Part shown: positions 39,777 through 52,150 of the stretch, one piece after another
How the letters are laid out: every line of letters begins with the position of its first letter
Numbering within the stretch: position 1 is the stretch's first letter
DNA from: Piscinibacter aquaticus
GTDB lineage: Bacteria > Pseudomonadota > Gammaproteobacteria > Burkholderiales > Burkholderiaceae_C
DNA length: 64,000 bases
NCBI GenBank assembly: GCA_007994965.1
Contig: VOPW01000001.1
Location: 1,674,001 to 1,738,000 of the forward strand
Direction: 5' to 3'
Program-made: the position numbers and the translations under genes
Notes under the pieces: model-generated
The model's database searches: none
The model's input: the letters and a program-made list of their open reading frames with translations, nothing else
Told to the model about the DNA's origin: nothing

Positions 39777-41380
39777 ATGAAGCAGTTGTCCGGGCTCGAC
39801 GCGAGTTTCCTCTACCTGGAGACTGCGGAAATGCCGATGCATGTCGGCGCGCTGCATCTGTTCGAACTGCCGCACAGCTACCGCGGCAACTTCCTCGACG
39901 ACATGCGCCGGCACATCGCCTCGCGCCTGCCCCTCGCCCCCGCGCTGCGCCGCAAGCTCGCCTGGATGCCGCTGAACCTCGCCGCACCGGCCTGGGTGGA
40001 TGCCGACCCCGACCTGGAAGTGCACGTCGTCGGCATCCGGCTGCCCAAGGGCAGCGACATCGCCGAACTCGAAGCGAAGGTCGGCGAGCTGCACCCCGTG
40101 CTGCTCGATCGCAGCCGGCCGCTGTGGAAGTTCCACGTCTTCGATGGCGGCGCCGGGCCCGGATGGCCAGAAGCGCTACGCGCTGTACACCCAGCTGCAT
40201 CACGCTGCGGTGGATGGCCGGGCGGCGGTGGCGCTGGCCCAGGCCATCCTCGACCTCGGCCCCGAGCCGCGCGAGATCGAAGCGCGGCCCACGCGACAGC
40301 GCAAGGGCCAGCTCGGCATGACCGAGATGCTGCGAGGCGCGCTGTCGCACCAGCTCGACCCGGTGGGCAGCCCTGGTCAAGGCCTTGCCCTCGGCGGTGG
40401 GCGCGATCTCGCAGGTGGCTGCCCAGACGGCCAGCGGCGCGCTCGGCGAAACCGCCGCGTCGATGTGGTCGCGCATCAAGGGCGCGGCCGCCCCGGCGAA
40501 GAAGAGCGTCAGCAACCTCGGCCTGGCACCGCGCACGCGGCTGAACGCGACCATCTCTGACACGCGCGCCTTCGCAACCGTCAGCCTGCCGCTGGCCGAA
40601 CTGAATGCCGTGCGCCGCCGCCATGGCGCCAGCCTCAACGATGCGGTGATGTTCGTGATTGCCGGTGCGCTGCGCCGGCATTTCGCCAAGCATGGGCCGC
40701 TGCCGCGCAAGTCGCTGGTGGCCGCGGTGCCGATCTCGCTGCGCGCGCAAGGCGATACCGCCGCGAACAACCGGGCCTCGATGACGCTGATCAGCCTGGG
40801 CACCCACCTTGCCGATCCGGCGAAGCGGCTGGCCCACGTGATGGCGGCCAGCGCGGCGATGAAATCGACGATCGGCAGCGTGAAGAACCTGTTGCCCACC
40901 GACTTCCCGTCGATGGGAGTGCCCTGGCTGATGGAGGCCCTCACGGCCGTCTACGGCCGCGCCGGCATGGCCGACCGCATCCCGCCGGTGGCCAACCCGG
41001 TGATCTCCAACGTGCCGGGTCCGACGGTGCCGCTGTACATGGCCGGCGCGAAGATGCTGACCAACTATCCAGCCTCCATCGTCGTGCACGGCGTGGCGCT
41101 GAACGTGACGGTGCAGACCTACAACGACGCGCTGGACGTCGGCGTGATGGCCTGCGCGCAAGCGATGCCGGAGGTGGCCGAATTCGCCGCGCAGATCGAG
41201 ACGGCCTTCGAGGAGTTCAAGGCGCTGCCGGTGACCACCACCGTGCCTGCGCCCGCCAAAGCCCCGGCCAAGGCGACAACGAAGGTGGCGCGCAAGGTGC
41301 CTGCTGCCAAGAAGCCTGTCCCGAAGGCGACACGCAAGCCTAGGGCCAACGCTCCAACGGCGGCGCGCGCCGGCCGCTAA
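39777..41380 (+). CDS. wax ester synthase/DGAT-type O-acyltransferase with basic tail, frame broken twice
   Basis: WS/DGAT family: condenses acyl-CoA with fatty alcohol or diacylglycerol. MKQLSGLDASFLYLETAEMPMHVG is the family opening, LHHAAVDGRAAV contains the HHxxxDG active site, and NNRASMTLISLGTHLADP and NVPGPTVPLYMAGAKM are conserved. Breaks near 40160 and near 40372; the second is a C gained at CCTGG. About 534 residues, longer than usual because of a ~40-residue C-terminal tail rich in A, K and P (PAKAPAKATTKVARKV and on), like histone H1-type or granule-binding tails. Start preceded by GGGAGG. Two hydrolases follow, suggesting storage-lipid turnover. Confidence 0.88.
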
Positions 41381-41424
41381 CATGCGTCGCATGCGTCGAC
41401 GCACCCCGAGCCTCACCAACACCA

Positions 41425-42214
41425 TGGCGGCCATGCCGAAGATCTGCGTGCGCCGAACGCATTGCTGCTGGCAATGGAAGGCCGCGCGCCGTGGGGAATA
41501 CGCAGCCTTGCTCGCGGCGACGCCGTGGCTGCGCAAGCTGCCGCGCGGCGACGGGCACCCGGTGCTGGTGTTCCCAGGCCTCGGTGCCAACGACTTCACC
41601 ACGGCCGCGCTGCGCCGTTGCCTCGACGATCTCGGCTACGTCACGCACCCGTGGGGGCAGGGCTTCAACTTCGGCCCGCGCCAGGGCGTGCTCGAGCGCT
41701 GCAACCACGACGTCCGCCGCCTGTTCAACGCCCACGCGCGCAAGGTCAGCCTGATCGGCTGGAGCCTCGGCGGCATCTATGCGCGCGAGCTCGCCAAGGA
41801 ACTGCCCGACCATGTGCGCTGCGTGATCACGCTCGGTACGCCCTTCACTGGCCATCCGCGCGCCACCAACGCCTGGCGCTTCTTCGAGTTCGTCAGTGGC
41901 CAGTCGGTCCACGACCCGAAGGTGCTGGCGCAGATCCGCCAGGAGCCGCCGGTGCCCACCACCTCGATCTGGTCGCGCAGCGACGGCATCGTGTCGTGGC
42001 GCTGCAGCGTGGTGGCGCCCGGCCCGCAGGCCGAGAACATCGAGGTGCATGCGAGCCACGTTGGCATGGGCATGAACCCTTGGCGCTGTACGCCATCGCC
42101 GATCGCCTCTCGCAGCCGGCCGGCCACTGGAAGCCTTTCGAGCCGCACGGTGCGCGTCGCTGGTTCTTCCGCACGCCGTCGGGCGCGGCGCCCACGAACC
42201 GGCACGCGGCCTGA
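41425..42214 (+). CDS. alpha/beta hydrolase of the esterase/lipase type, frame broken about three times
   Basis: Core from APNALLLAMEGRAPWEYAALL through GHPVLVFPGLGANDFTTAALR, LIGWSLGGIYARELA (nucleophile Ser in GWSLG), WSRSDGIVSW (Asp) and EVHASHVGMG (His). About 263 residues. Start uncertain: ATG 41425 (MAAMP) needs a base inserted near 41437, and further breaks lie near 41496 (one G gained) and 42078 (one C lost). A tandem ATGCGTCG duplication occurs at 41382-41398. The gene follows the acyltransferase and may hydrolyse acyl esters. Substrate unknown. Confidence 0.8.
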
Positions 42215-42225
42215 CGCCCGGCCCG

Positions 42226-43111
42226 ATGCAGGTCAGCGCCAACGGCATCAGCCTCGAGGTCGATGATCGCGGCCCGGCCGGCGGTCCGCCTGTCGTGATG
42301 ATCATGGGCCTGGGCATGCAGCTCGTGGCTTTGGCCCGAGGGCCTCGTCGATCTGCTGGTCGAACGCGGATTCCGCGTGATCCGTTTCGACAACCGCGAC
42401 ATCGGCCTGTCGCAGCGCTTCGACCATCTCGGCGTGCCCAACCTCGCGATGGCCGGCATGCGGCACACGCTCGGGTTGCCGATCGCGAGCCCCTACCGGC
42501 TGGCGGATCTGGCCGACGACACCGCGGCGCTGATCGAGGCCCTCGGCCTGGGCAGTGCCCACGTGTGCGGCGCCTCGATGGGCGGCATGATCGCGCAGCA
42601 CCTTGCAGCACGGCACCCGCAGCGGGTGAAGAGCCTGACGCTGATGATGACCACCAGCGGTGCACGCCACCTGCCGCAGCCGAGCCTGAAGGTGCGGCTC
42701 GCGCTGATGTCGCGGCCGGCCGACCCGCGCAACGTCGACAGCGTGGTCGATCATTTCGTGAAGCTCTATGGCGTGATCGGCAGCCCAGGGTATCCAACGC
42801 CGATGTCCCTGCTGCGGGAGCGCATCGCCGCATCGGTGCGGCGCTCCTACCGCCCTGCGGCCACCGTGCGTCAGCTGGCGGCCATCATGGCCGACGGAGA
42901 CCGCTCGCCGCTGCTGGCACGCATCGCCGCGCCCACGATGGTCATCCACGGCGCCGCCGATCCGCTGGTGCCGGTGGCGTGCGGCCACGACCTGGCACGC
43001 CGCATCGCCGGCGCGAAGCTCGACGTCGTCGAGGGCATGGGACACGACCTGCCGCAGCCGCTGTGGGTCCGTTTCGCCGACGACATCGCCCAGCTGGCCC
43101 GGGCGCGCTGA
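42226..43111 (+). CDS. alpha/beta hydrolase, frame broken once
   Basis: About 295 residues, MQVSANGISLEVDDRG. Oxyanion-hole region VVMIMGLGMQLVAWPEG, DNRDIGLS, nucleophile CGASMGGMIAQ, Asp in IHGAADPLVPV and His in EGMGHDLPQPLW. The break near 42332 reads CTTTGG where the frame needs CCTGG, so it is another CCWGG-site error. Resembles proline-iminopeptidase/esterase-like hydrolases of GxSxG type. Twelve bases after the previous hydrolase. Confidence 0.85.
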
Positions 43112-43230
43112 GGGCAGCCGCCGCCACGGCGGTGACCGATACGACTGTGTCCGCGAGGTAAAGCCACCCCTGGCGGTGCACCGGTCTCCGGCCGCAGCCG
43201 TTGGCGGCTCATGACCACACCGGAGTCGCT

Positions 43231-43557
43231 ATGAACGTATCGGCTTCAAAACGAGCCCTGTGGGCCATCGCGCTGGCCGCACCGCTGGCCGGCTGCGTGG
43301 TGGCTCCCGCGCCGTACGGCTACTACGGCGAGCCGGTCTACAGCGCGCCGCCGCCACCGCAACGGGAGTACGCACCGCCGCCGCCCGTGCTCGGATGGCT
43401 GTGGATCGGCGGCTACTGGAGCTGGCGCGCCGGCCGCCATGTGTGGATCGGCGGCCACTGGGAGGCGCCGCGCCCGGGCTATCGCTGGGTGCCGCACGAG
43501 TGGCAGCGTGACAGCCACGGCTGGCGCGAACGACCCGGCTACTGGGATCGCCGCTGA
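43231..43557 (+). CDS. YXWGXW-repeat lipoprotein
   Basis: 108 residues. Lipoprotein signal WAIALAAPLAGC (lipobox LAGC), then a Pro/Tyr-rich stretch and aromatic repeats: WLWIGGYWSWRAGRHVWIGG, HWEAPRPGYRWVPHEW. These match the YXWGXW repeat family of Burkholderiales outer-membrane lipoproteins; function unknown. I chose ATG 43231, with GGAG 6 bases upstream, over one at 43201. Intact frame. Confidence 0.8.
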   Translation: MNVSASKRALWAIALAAPLAGCVVAPAPYGYYGEPVYSAPPPPQREYAPPPPVLGWLWIGGYWSWRAGRHVWIGGHWEAPRPGYRWVPHEWQRDSHGWRERPGYWDRR

Positions 43558-43589
43558 TGGCGGCTCACCCGGGCTGAGACAATGCGCGG

Positions 43590-44600
<1,011 letters not shown>

Positions 44601-44607
<7 letters not shown>

Positions 44608-44617
44608 GCTTCAGGCG
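44601..44617. terminator. symmetric hairpin across two convergent stop codons
   Basis: CGCCTGA, loop GCT, TCAGGCG: perfect 7-bp stem that includes the dusA TGA in one arm and the EamA TGA in the other. No T-run. Same design as the hairpin at 17005-17023. Confidence 0.5.
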
Positions 44618-45523
44618 CGGCGGGCCGGCCAGTGGCCAGCACCACGCCGGCCAGCGCGAGTGCGAAGGCGCCGGCCTGTGCCGTGCTGAAGCGCTCACCG
44701 AGGAAGAGCACGCCCACCGCCGCGGCGGCCACCGGCAGCATCACCGTGAAGACGCCGGCCTGCGAGGCCGGCACATGTTTCAGGCCGGTCATCCACAGCC
44801 ACACGGTGACCATGCTGGCCGCGAGCGAATAGAACACCAGCAGCCACCAGTGGCCTGCGCTCACGCTGCCGAAATCGAAGCTCAGCGCCTGCCACAGACC
44901 CAGCGGCGTCACCAGCAGCAGGCCCCAGAGATTGATCAGCGCGCTGATGCGCTTGGGCGAGACGTTGCCGGTGAGCTTCTTGCCGATCACCACGTAGATC
45001 GCCTCGCAGGTCACCGCGCCGAGCAGCAGCAGGTTGCCGACCACGCTGCCCAGGTCACCGCTCGCATGCTTGCCGAAGGACACCAGCGCGATGCCACCGA
45101 CCGCGCAGGCGATGCCGGCTCCCACGCGCAGCGTGATGCGCTCCTTCAGCAGCGCCCACGACAGGATGGCCACCACCGCCGGGATGGCCGCCATGATCAC
45201 GCCGGCCGCCAGCGCCGAGGTGCGCGCCACGCCGAACAGCATGCACACCGAGAAGAGGAAGTTGCCGAAGAAGGACTCGAGGAAGAGCAGCCAGCGGTCG
45301 TGCGGGCTCAGCCGCGCCTCGCCGGGCTGGCGCTTCACCCATCCGACCATCGCCACTGCTGCAATGCCGAAGCGCAGCCAGGCGAGCAGGAAGACAGGCA
45401 GCACCAGCACCAGGATCTTCGACAGGCCCACGTAGCTGCCCACCAGCGCCATGCCGGAGGCGAGGCACAGGTAAGACAGCCAGGGCAGGGGATGCGGAAC
45501 GCTCGCGCTCGGGGAGAACTCAT
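44611..45523 (-). CDS. EamA/DMT-family transporter at the end of the polyamine cluster, frame broken about twice
   Basis: Ten-helix permease: [76 protein letters not shown]. The C-terminus needs one base restored at CCAGG near 44632 to end ATWPARRA at 44611. The start is unclear: ATG 45523 (MSSPRA) requires a shift near 45510, otherwise an internal Met at about 45456. Substrate unknown; position after puuA suggests an amine or amino-acid exporter. Confidence 0.8.
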
Positions 45524-45534
45524 CGAGCCGCGGA

Positions 45535-46847
45535 TTAGAACAGCTCGCCGTAGCGGCGCATCTCCCACTCGCTGACGTGGCGCGCATAGGCGATCCATTC
45601 GGCGCGCTTCGCCGCGATGAATTCGCTCGCCAGCGTGGCGCCCAGCGCCTCGCACAGCACCGCATCGGCCTTCAGCGCCTCGACGGCCTCGCCCAGGCTC
45701 TGCGGCAGCACGCCGATGCCGCGCTCGCGCAGGGCGGCCAGCGGCTGCTCGAACAGATCGTCAGTGCAGGCCGGGCCGGGGTCGATGCGGCGCGCGATGC
45801 CGTCCAGCCCGGCGGCAATCAAGCCGGCAGTGGCGAGGTACGGGTTGGCCGAGGCATCCGGCAGCCGCCACTGAAGCGGCCGGCCAGCGTACGCACCAGC
45901 GCCGTGCGGTTGTTCGGTCCGTGGGCGATGTAGGCCGGCGCCCAACTCGTGCCCGACAGCGATTCGCCCACCACCAGCCGCTTGTAGGAGTTGACCGTCG
46001 GTGCCGCGAGCGCAGACAACCCGGCCGAATGCGCGAGCACGCCGCCGATGAAGTGGCGCATCACCGTGTCGTCGTCGAAGAGACAGCGCTCGCCGTCCCA
46101 CAGCGACATGGAAGTGCATGCCGCTGCCCGGCTGGTTGGCGAACGGCTTGGGCATCATCGAGAAGACCATGCCGTGCTGCTCGGCCAGCGCCTGCGCGGC
46201 CAGCTTGAAGAGCATCAGGTGGTCGGCACTGGCCAGGGCCCGGTCGTGCAGGAAGTTGACCTCGTACTGGCCGTGCGCATCCTCGTGGTCGATCTGGAAC
46301 ACCTGAAGCCCGCAGGCCGTGAGCGACTGCACCAGTTCGTGCAGCATCGCGGCGCGGCGCGGCAGGCTCTTCAGGTCGTATGACGGCTTGACGAGGCGAT
46401 CGTGATCGTCGGCCGGCACGAGTCCGCGCTCGCCGCGCTTCAGAAGAAAGAACTCCGGCTCGATGCCGGTCTGCAGCGTCCATCCGCGCTCCGCGAGCCT
46501 TGCGACCTGCCGGCGCAGCACTGGCGCGGGCAGGCATCGAAGGGCTCGCCGGCCACGAAGCCGTCGCAGGCCGTGCGCGCGTACCCGGGCATCCAGGGCA
46601 GGGGGCGGGCCGTGGCCGCATCGCCGCGGCCGTAATACTCGGAGCGCGGCCCCATGCGCGGCAGGCCGGTACCCGCGATCGAGGGCCCCGAGAAGCCCGC
46701 GCCCGTCTCGACCAGCGTGCGCAGCTGGTCGAGCGGCAGGTACTTGCCCTTGGCGACACCGTTCAGGTCGGTGAACTGGGCGATCAGCGTGTGCACGCCT
46801 TGCGCGGCCAGCCGTTCGCCCAGCGCCTCGATCGCGTCGTCGCTCAC
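45535..46847 (-). CDS. glutamine synthetase-like gamma-glutamylpolyamine synthetase (second copy), frame broken three times
   Basis: Glutamine-synthetase fold enzyme, likely ligating glutamate to putrescine or another amine. GTG start [17 protein letters not shown], overlapping the gabT stop. Blocks: [83 protein letters not shown]. About 438 residues. Breaks near 46529 (one base lost at CCTGG), 46108 and 45873. A second, more PuuA-like gene lies at 56861-58230, so this copy may use a different amine. Confidence 0.83.
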
Positions 46848-48119
46848 GAGCGCGCGGCGAGCAGCGACTCGCGCAGGATGGCCATCGCCTCGTCGAACAC
46901 CGGCTGCTGGATCGTCAGCGGGAAGAGGAAGCGCACCACGTTCGCATTGACGCCGCAGGTCAGCAGGATGAGGTTGCGCTTGAGCGCTTCGGCCTGCACC
47001 TTCTTCGTGAAGTCGGCGTCGGGTTCGCCGTTGCCCGGCTGGTTGAACTCCACCGCCACCATCGCGCCGAGGCCGCGCACGTCGGCGATCTGAGGAACCT
47101 CCTTGCGCATGCCATCGAGCACGCCCTTGAGCTGGTCACCGAGCTGCTGACCGCGCTCGGGCAGCTTCTCGTCGCGCATCACGTCGATGATCGCGTGGGC
47201 CGCGGCGATGGCCAGCGGGTTGCCGGCGTAGGTGCCGCCCAGGCCGCCCGGCGCCGGCGCATCCATGATCTCCGCCTTGCCGCTGACCGCCGACAGCGGC
47301 ACGCCGCCGGCCAGGCTCTTGGCGATGGTCATCAGGTCGGGCACCACGCCGAAGTGCTCCATCGCGAACAGCTTGCCGGTGCGGCCGAAGCCGGTCTGGA
47401 TCTCGTCGGCGATCAGCACGATGCCATGCTCGTCGCACAGCTCGCGCAGCCACTTCACCGCCTCGGCCTGGATCACGTTGAAGCCGCCTTCGCCCTGCAC
47501 CGGCTCGAAGATGATCGCCGCCACGCGGCTGGGCTCGATGTCGGCCTTGAAGATGGCGTGCACCGCCTTCTTCACCTCGGCGAGGTTCGCGCAGTGGCAG
47601 GGGAAGGGGGCGTGGTAGATCTCCGGCGGAAGGGGCCGAAGCCGGCCTTGTAGGGCATCACCTTGCCGGTCAGCGACACGGCAAAGAGGCTGCGGCCGTG
47701 GAAGGCACCGCCGAAGGCGATCACGCCGGAGCGCTTCGTGTAGGAGCGTGCGATCTTGATCGCGTTCTCGACCGCTTCGGCGCCGGTGGAGAACAGCGCC
47801 GTCTTCTTCGCGTGGCTGCCCGGCGTCAGCGCATTGAGCTTCTCGGCCAGCGCGATGTAGCCCTCGTAGGGCACCACCGGTAGCAGGTGTGGGTGAACCT
47901 CTTCAGCTGCGCCTCGATCGCGGCGATCACCTTCGGGTGGCCGTGGCCGCTGTTCATCACCGCGATGCCGCCGGCGAAGTCGATGAAGCGGCGGCCTTCG
48001 ACATCCCACAACTCGGCGTTGTCGGCGCGGTCGGCGAAGAAGGTGCCCATCACGCCCACGCCGCGCGGCGTGGCGGCGGCCTTGCGGGCCATCAGCTGTT
48101 CATTCAGGGAGTGGTTCAT
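46844..48119 (-). CDS. gabT: 4-aminobutyrate aminotransferase GabT, frame broken twice
   Basis: Class III PLP aminotransferase converting GABA to succinate semialdehyde. Start MNHSLNEQLMARKAAATPRG with TAGGAGA upstream. FIDFAGGIAVMNSGHGHPKV, STGAEAVENAIKIAR, GRSLFAVSLTGK, FEPVQGEGGF, DEIQTGFGRTG, and the PLP lysine in TIAKSLAGGVPLS. Breaks near 47881 (T lost from CCTGG on the plus strand; HTCYQVVPYEGY restored) and near 47626. About 425 residues. It completes the Puu route: PuuD releases GABA, GabT uses it. Confidence 0.93.
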
Positions 48120-48158
48120 GGTCTCTCCTATCGGTGCAAAGCCTCGGCGCATCAAGCA

Positions 48159-48213
48159 GCCGCCGTGGAGCCGGCTTCGCCGGTCCACTGGCGGCGCCCC
48201 CTGGGGAGGCGCC
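48159..48213. repeat. REP-like double hairpin between gabT and puuC
   Basis: GCCGCC-GTGGA(G)CCGGC, loop TTC, GCCGGTCCAC(T)-GGCGGC forms a 16-bp stem (48159-48195). It is followed by GGCGCC...GGCGCC (48193-48213) and a G-rich end. It fills most of the 114-base gap and looks like the intergenic palindromes common in Burkholderiales. Possible mRNA-stability or partial-termination role. Confidence 0.5.
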
Positions 48214-48233
48214 GGAGGCGCTTCGGGGGGTTG

Positions 48234-49732
48234 TCATTCCGCGTCGATGCGCAGCCCGGTGGTCTTGAGTTCGGTGTACTTGTCGAAGGCGTGCAGGCTC
48301 TGTCGCGGCCATTGCCGCTCTGCTTGTAGCCGCCGAAGGGCACGGTGATGTCGTCTTCGTCGTACTGGTTCACGTGCACGGTACCGGCGCGCAGCGCGCG
48401 GGCCACGCGGTGCGCGCGGTTGACGTTGTCGCTCCACACGCTGGCTTGCAGGCCATAAGCCGAGTCGTTGGCCATCGCGATCGCCTCGGCCTCGCTGGCG
48501 AAGCGGATCACGCTCATCACCGGGCCGAAGATTTCCTCGCGGGCGATCTTCATGTCGTTGCGCACGCGCTCGAACACGGTGGGCTGCACGTAGAAGCCGC
48601 CGGTCTCCGTGAGCGCCCGCTGGCCGCCGGCGACCAGCTTCGCGCCTTCGGCGTTGCCGGCCTCGATGTAGCCGAGCACCGTCTTCATCTGCGTCTCGTC
48701 GACCAGCGCACCCATCTCGGCCGAGCCCGAGAGCGGATCGCCCGGCGCATATTTCGGTGCCTCGGCCGCGACGACTTCCAGGAAGAGATCCGCCACCCGC
48801 TCATGCACCAGCACGCGCGAGGGCGCATTGCAGCTCTCGCCCTGGTTGAAGAACATGCTGCCGGCCACCGTCTTCGCGGCGCGGTCGACATTCTCGAAGT
48901 CGTCGAAGACGACGAAGGCCGACTTGCCGCCGAGCTCGTTGTAGACGCGCTTGAGGTTGCTGCGGCCGGCGTACTCGAGCATCTTGCGGCCCACGCGCGT
49001 GCTGCCGGTGAAGCCGATCGCATCCACGTCCATGTGCAGCGCCAGTGCCTCGCCGGCCTCGTGGCCGTAGCCGGGTACCACGTTGAACACGCCCTCCGGC
49101 AGGCCCGCTTCGATGGCCAGTTCGGCCGGGCGCAGCGCCGTCAGCGGGCTTTTCTCGCTGGGCTTGAGCACCACGCTGTTGCCGGCGGCGAGCGCCGGGC
49201 CGAGCTTCCACGCGGCCATGATCATCGGGTAGTTCCACGGCACCACCACGCCGATCACGCCCATCGCCTCGCGGGTGATCAGCGCCAGCGCGGAGGCTGG
49301 CGTCGGCGCGATCTCGTCGTAGATCTTGTCGACGGCTTCCGCATACCAGGCGATGGTGCGCGCGGTGGCGGCCACGTCGACGCCGAGGCTGTACTGGATG
49401 GGCTTGCCCATGTCCAGCGTCTCGAGCAGCGCGAGTTCGTCCTTCGCAGCGAGGATCTTCTCGGCGAAGCGCTGCAGCACCTTCTTGCGCACCGCCGGCG
49501 CCTTGCCGGCCCAGCGGGCATCGGTGAAGGCGGCACGGGCCGAGGCCACGGCGCGGTCGATGTCTTCGCCGCGGCCGCGGGCGATCTCGCCGAGCACCCG
49601 GCCGTCGATCGGCGAGGTCTTGGTGAAGGTCTCGCCGGTGAGCGGGGCCACGCGCTGGCCGCCGACGAAGGCCCGGCCATCGATGCGCAGCGCCGATGCG
49701 GCGGCATGCCAGTCGGGTGCGGGCTTGTTCAT
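48234..49732 (-). CDS. puuC: gamma-glutamyl-gamma-aminobutyraldehyde dehydrogenase-type ALDH, frame broken near end
   Basis: NAD(P)-dependent aldehyde dehydrogenase, about 500 residues from MNKPAPDWHAAASALRIDG, with CAGGAG upstream. Motifs: VVPWNYPMIMAAWKLGPAL, GFTGSTRVGRKM, VYNELGGKSAFVVF (catalytic Glu), NQGESCNAPSR (catalytic Cys), REEIFGPV. The break near 48301 is one A lost, restoring RDKSLHAFDKYTELKTT. It oxidises gamma-glutamyl-aminobutyraldehyde made by PuuB. Family certain; substrate from neighbours. Confidence 0.92.
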
Positions 49733-49835
49733 GGAGGACTCCTGTGTCAGGTGGAGACGGCAAAGCGCCCGTGGCCTTCGTGGGGCCACGGGAGCCGTGT
49801 CGCCGGGAACGCCCGCCGCGAAGGCGGGCGGCGGG

Positions 49836-51238
49836 TCAGAACGACACCAGCACCGAGGCGCCGAACAGCTGGTTGGTCTTGCTGTAGGTGCCGTCCTTCA
49901 CGTCGACGAAGACGGGCAGGTTGGCGCGGTCGATGCGGTACTCCACCTTGAAGGTGGTGTTCAGGTTGAAGAGATAGCTCGCACCCAGCGTGAGCGCGGT
50001 GCGGTTGGCGCCCTTCTCGGGATCGCCGGCGAGTGTCGGGGCCGATGCCGTTGCGGTCGTCGGCGAAGTTGTAGCCGAGCAGGCCGCCGCCGTTCTTCTT
50101 GTTGTTGATGTAGTCGAAGCGCGCCGTGGTCTCGAAGCGCGGATCCCACTTGTAGGCGGCCAGCGTCGACAGGCCCCACCACTTGGCGCTGCGGAGGTCG
50201 CCGGTGACCGGGTCGGCGGTGATCGCGGCATTCTTCTGCTGGCCGAGGCTGAGCTGACCCTGCACCGTCCAGTCGCCGCGGATGAAGTAGGCGTCGAACT
50301 CGAACAGGTCGACGCGCGTGTCCTTCAGGTCATAGGGCAGGCCGGTGACCGGATTGCCGACACCGTCGTCGGCACGGAAGTTGGCCGCCTTGCCGTGCAC
50401 GCCGGCAAATCCGAAGCCCTGGAACTCGCCGCGCGCGTAGTCGACCTGGTAGGCGACCACGGGCGTCTTGTTGCCCGAGGTCTTCTTGCTGGTGTTCATG
50501 TTCGCCAGCACGCCCTTGTAGATCCACTTGCCGCTGGTGATCTCCAGGCCAGCGCCGGTGTAGGCGGTCGGCAGCGTGAAGTCGAACAGCAGGTTGTGCG
50601 TGATCAGCTTGTTCAGCGTCGGCTGCAGGTACTCGTAGCCGGACCAGTCAGGGATCTGGCCGGCGATGAAGCGCGTCTGCAGATCGGTCAGCGGCACCGA
50701 CACGCTGGCTTCGTGGATCGGCGAGCTACCGTCGAACACCGCGCCGACGCCACGGTTCGGCGCCAAGGTCAGGCGCCAGCGGGTTCCGGAGTCGGTCTCC
50801 TTGGTGAAGTCGAGCACCGCGGCGCCGAAGTAGGAGTTGTCGTAGTTGTAGCCGTCGCCACCGTTGTTGGTGTCGACGCGGTTGAGGAACTGGAAGCCGG
50901 CGCGGTCCTGGCGCTTGTTGTAGATGAAGGTCGGATCCATGTAGCCCGAGATCTTGAGGCCCTTGAGCCCGGAACTCGCGCGCATCCTCCAGAGCCTCGG
51001 CCTTCACCGCGATGCGGTTGAACTCGGCGGCCTGCTCGGGCGTCATGCCCCACTGGCCCGAGGCCGGCTTGGCCGGGTCGGCCTTCTGCTTGCCTTCGAG
51101 CTCGGCCACACGCTTCTTCAGCTCCTGGATCTCCTTGAGCAGATCGGCCGCGGATTGCGCGGAGGCCCCGCTGGCGAAGCTGGCGCCGAGGGCGAGCACG
51201 GCGGCCTGGGCGAGGGCGGTGGGTTGCCAGAATTTCAT
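49836..51238 (-). CDS. DUF3138-type outer-membrane porin-like protein, frame broken twice
   Basis: About 467 residues. Signal peptide FWQPTALAQAAVLALGASFASGASA, a short coiled coil (AADLLKEIQELKKRVAELEG) as in trimeric porins, then a beta-strand-rich region (LKISGYMDPTFIYNKRQDRA, VPLTDLQTRFIAGQIPDWSG, LFDFTLPTAYTG) ending in GASVLVSF with a C-terminal Phe. Breaks near 50988 and 50036, both in GC-dinucleotide context. It sits between potI and puuC, so it may be the outer-membrane pore for polyamines (inference). GAGGAG before the ATG. Confidence 0.75.
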
Positions 51239-51293
51239 CTCGGGTTCTCCTCGTGTGGTCAGTCGTTTCGAATGGCGTGTCGGATGGGTGTCG

Positions 51294-52150
51294 TCAGCCG
51301 CCGCGTGCCGCGGCAGCGAGCTCCTGGCTGCGTCGTCGTTCGGCGCGGGCGATGGCGAGGCTGGCCAGCACCACGCCGATCGAGACCACCACGACGATGA
51401 TGGTGGCCACTGCGTTGACGCTCGGATTCAGGCCGAGCCGGGCGCGGGAAAAGATCACCAGCGGCATCGTTGTCGCGCCGGGCCCGGACAGGAAGGCGGA
51501 GAGCACGACGTCGTCGAGCGACAGCGTGAAAGTCAGCAGCCGTGCGGACAGCAGCGACTGCGCGATCATCGGCAGCGTGACCGGGTAGAACACCGGTGCG
51601 GGCGGGCGCCGAGGTCCATCGCGGCCTCTTCGAGCTGAGGGTTCAGGTCCTGCAGGCGCGCCTGCACGACGACGGTGGCGTAGGCCATGCCCAGCAGCAG
51701 GTGGCCGAACCAGATCGTCAGCATGCCGCGCTCGGGGAAGCCGAGCAGGCGCTGCACCGACACCAGCATCAACAGCAGCGACAGGCCGATGATCACCTCG
51801 GGCATCACCAGCGGCGCATTGACCATGCCGCTGAACATCGTGCGCCCGCCGAAGCGGCGGTACTTCACCAGCGCGAATGCGGCCAGCGTGCCGAGCACTA
51901 CCGAGCCGCAGGCCGTCAGGAAGGCGATCTTCAGACTCAGCCAGAGGCCGGCGATCATCTCGCGGTCGCCGGGCAGCGCGGCATACCACTTCAGCGTGAA
52001 GCCGGCCCAGACGTTGGGGATCGGCGAATCGTTGAACGAGTAGATGACCAGTGCGACGATCGGCAGGTACAGGAACAGATAGCCGCCGAGCAGCCACGCG
52101 CGCGAGAAGCCGCGCGAGAAGCCGCTGCCGAAGAAAGCCTTGCCGCTCAT
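51294..52150 (-). CDS. potI: polyamine ABC permease PotI-type, frame broken once
   Basis: Second permease of a putrescine/spermidine importer. MSGKAFFGSGFSRGFSRAWLLGG, helices LFLYLPIVALVIYSFN and so on, about six. EAA loop LEEAAMDLGARP / APVFYPVTLPMI with a break near 51604 (one base lost). FSLDDVVLSAFLSGPG-type segment TFTLSLDDVVLSAFLSG is characteristic of PotC/PotI. About 286 residues. The start overlaps the potH stop. Confidence 0.9.

Noticed and set aside
41382..41398. ATGCGTCG tandem as the true start of the first hydrolase
   Set aside because: Frame from these ATGs reads basic low-complexity sequence unlike the family opening; the homologous opening is in another frame.
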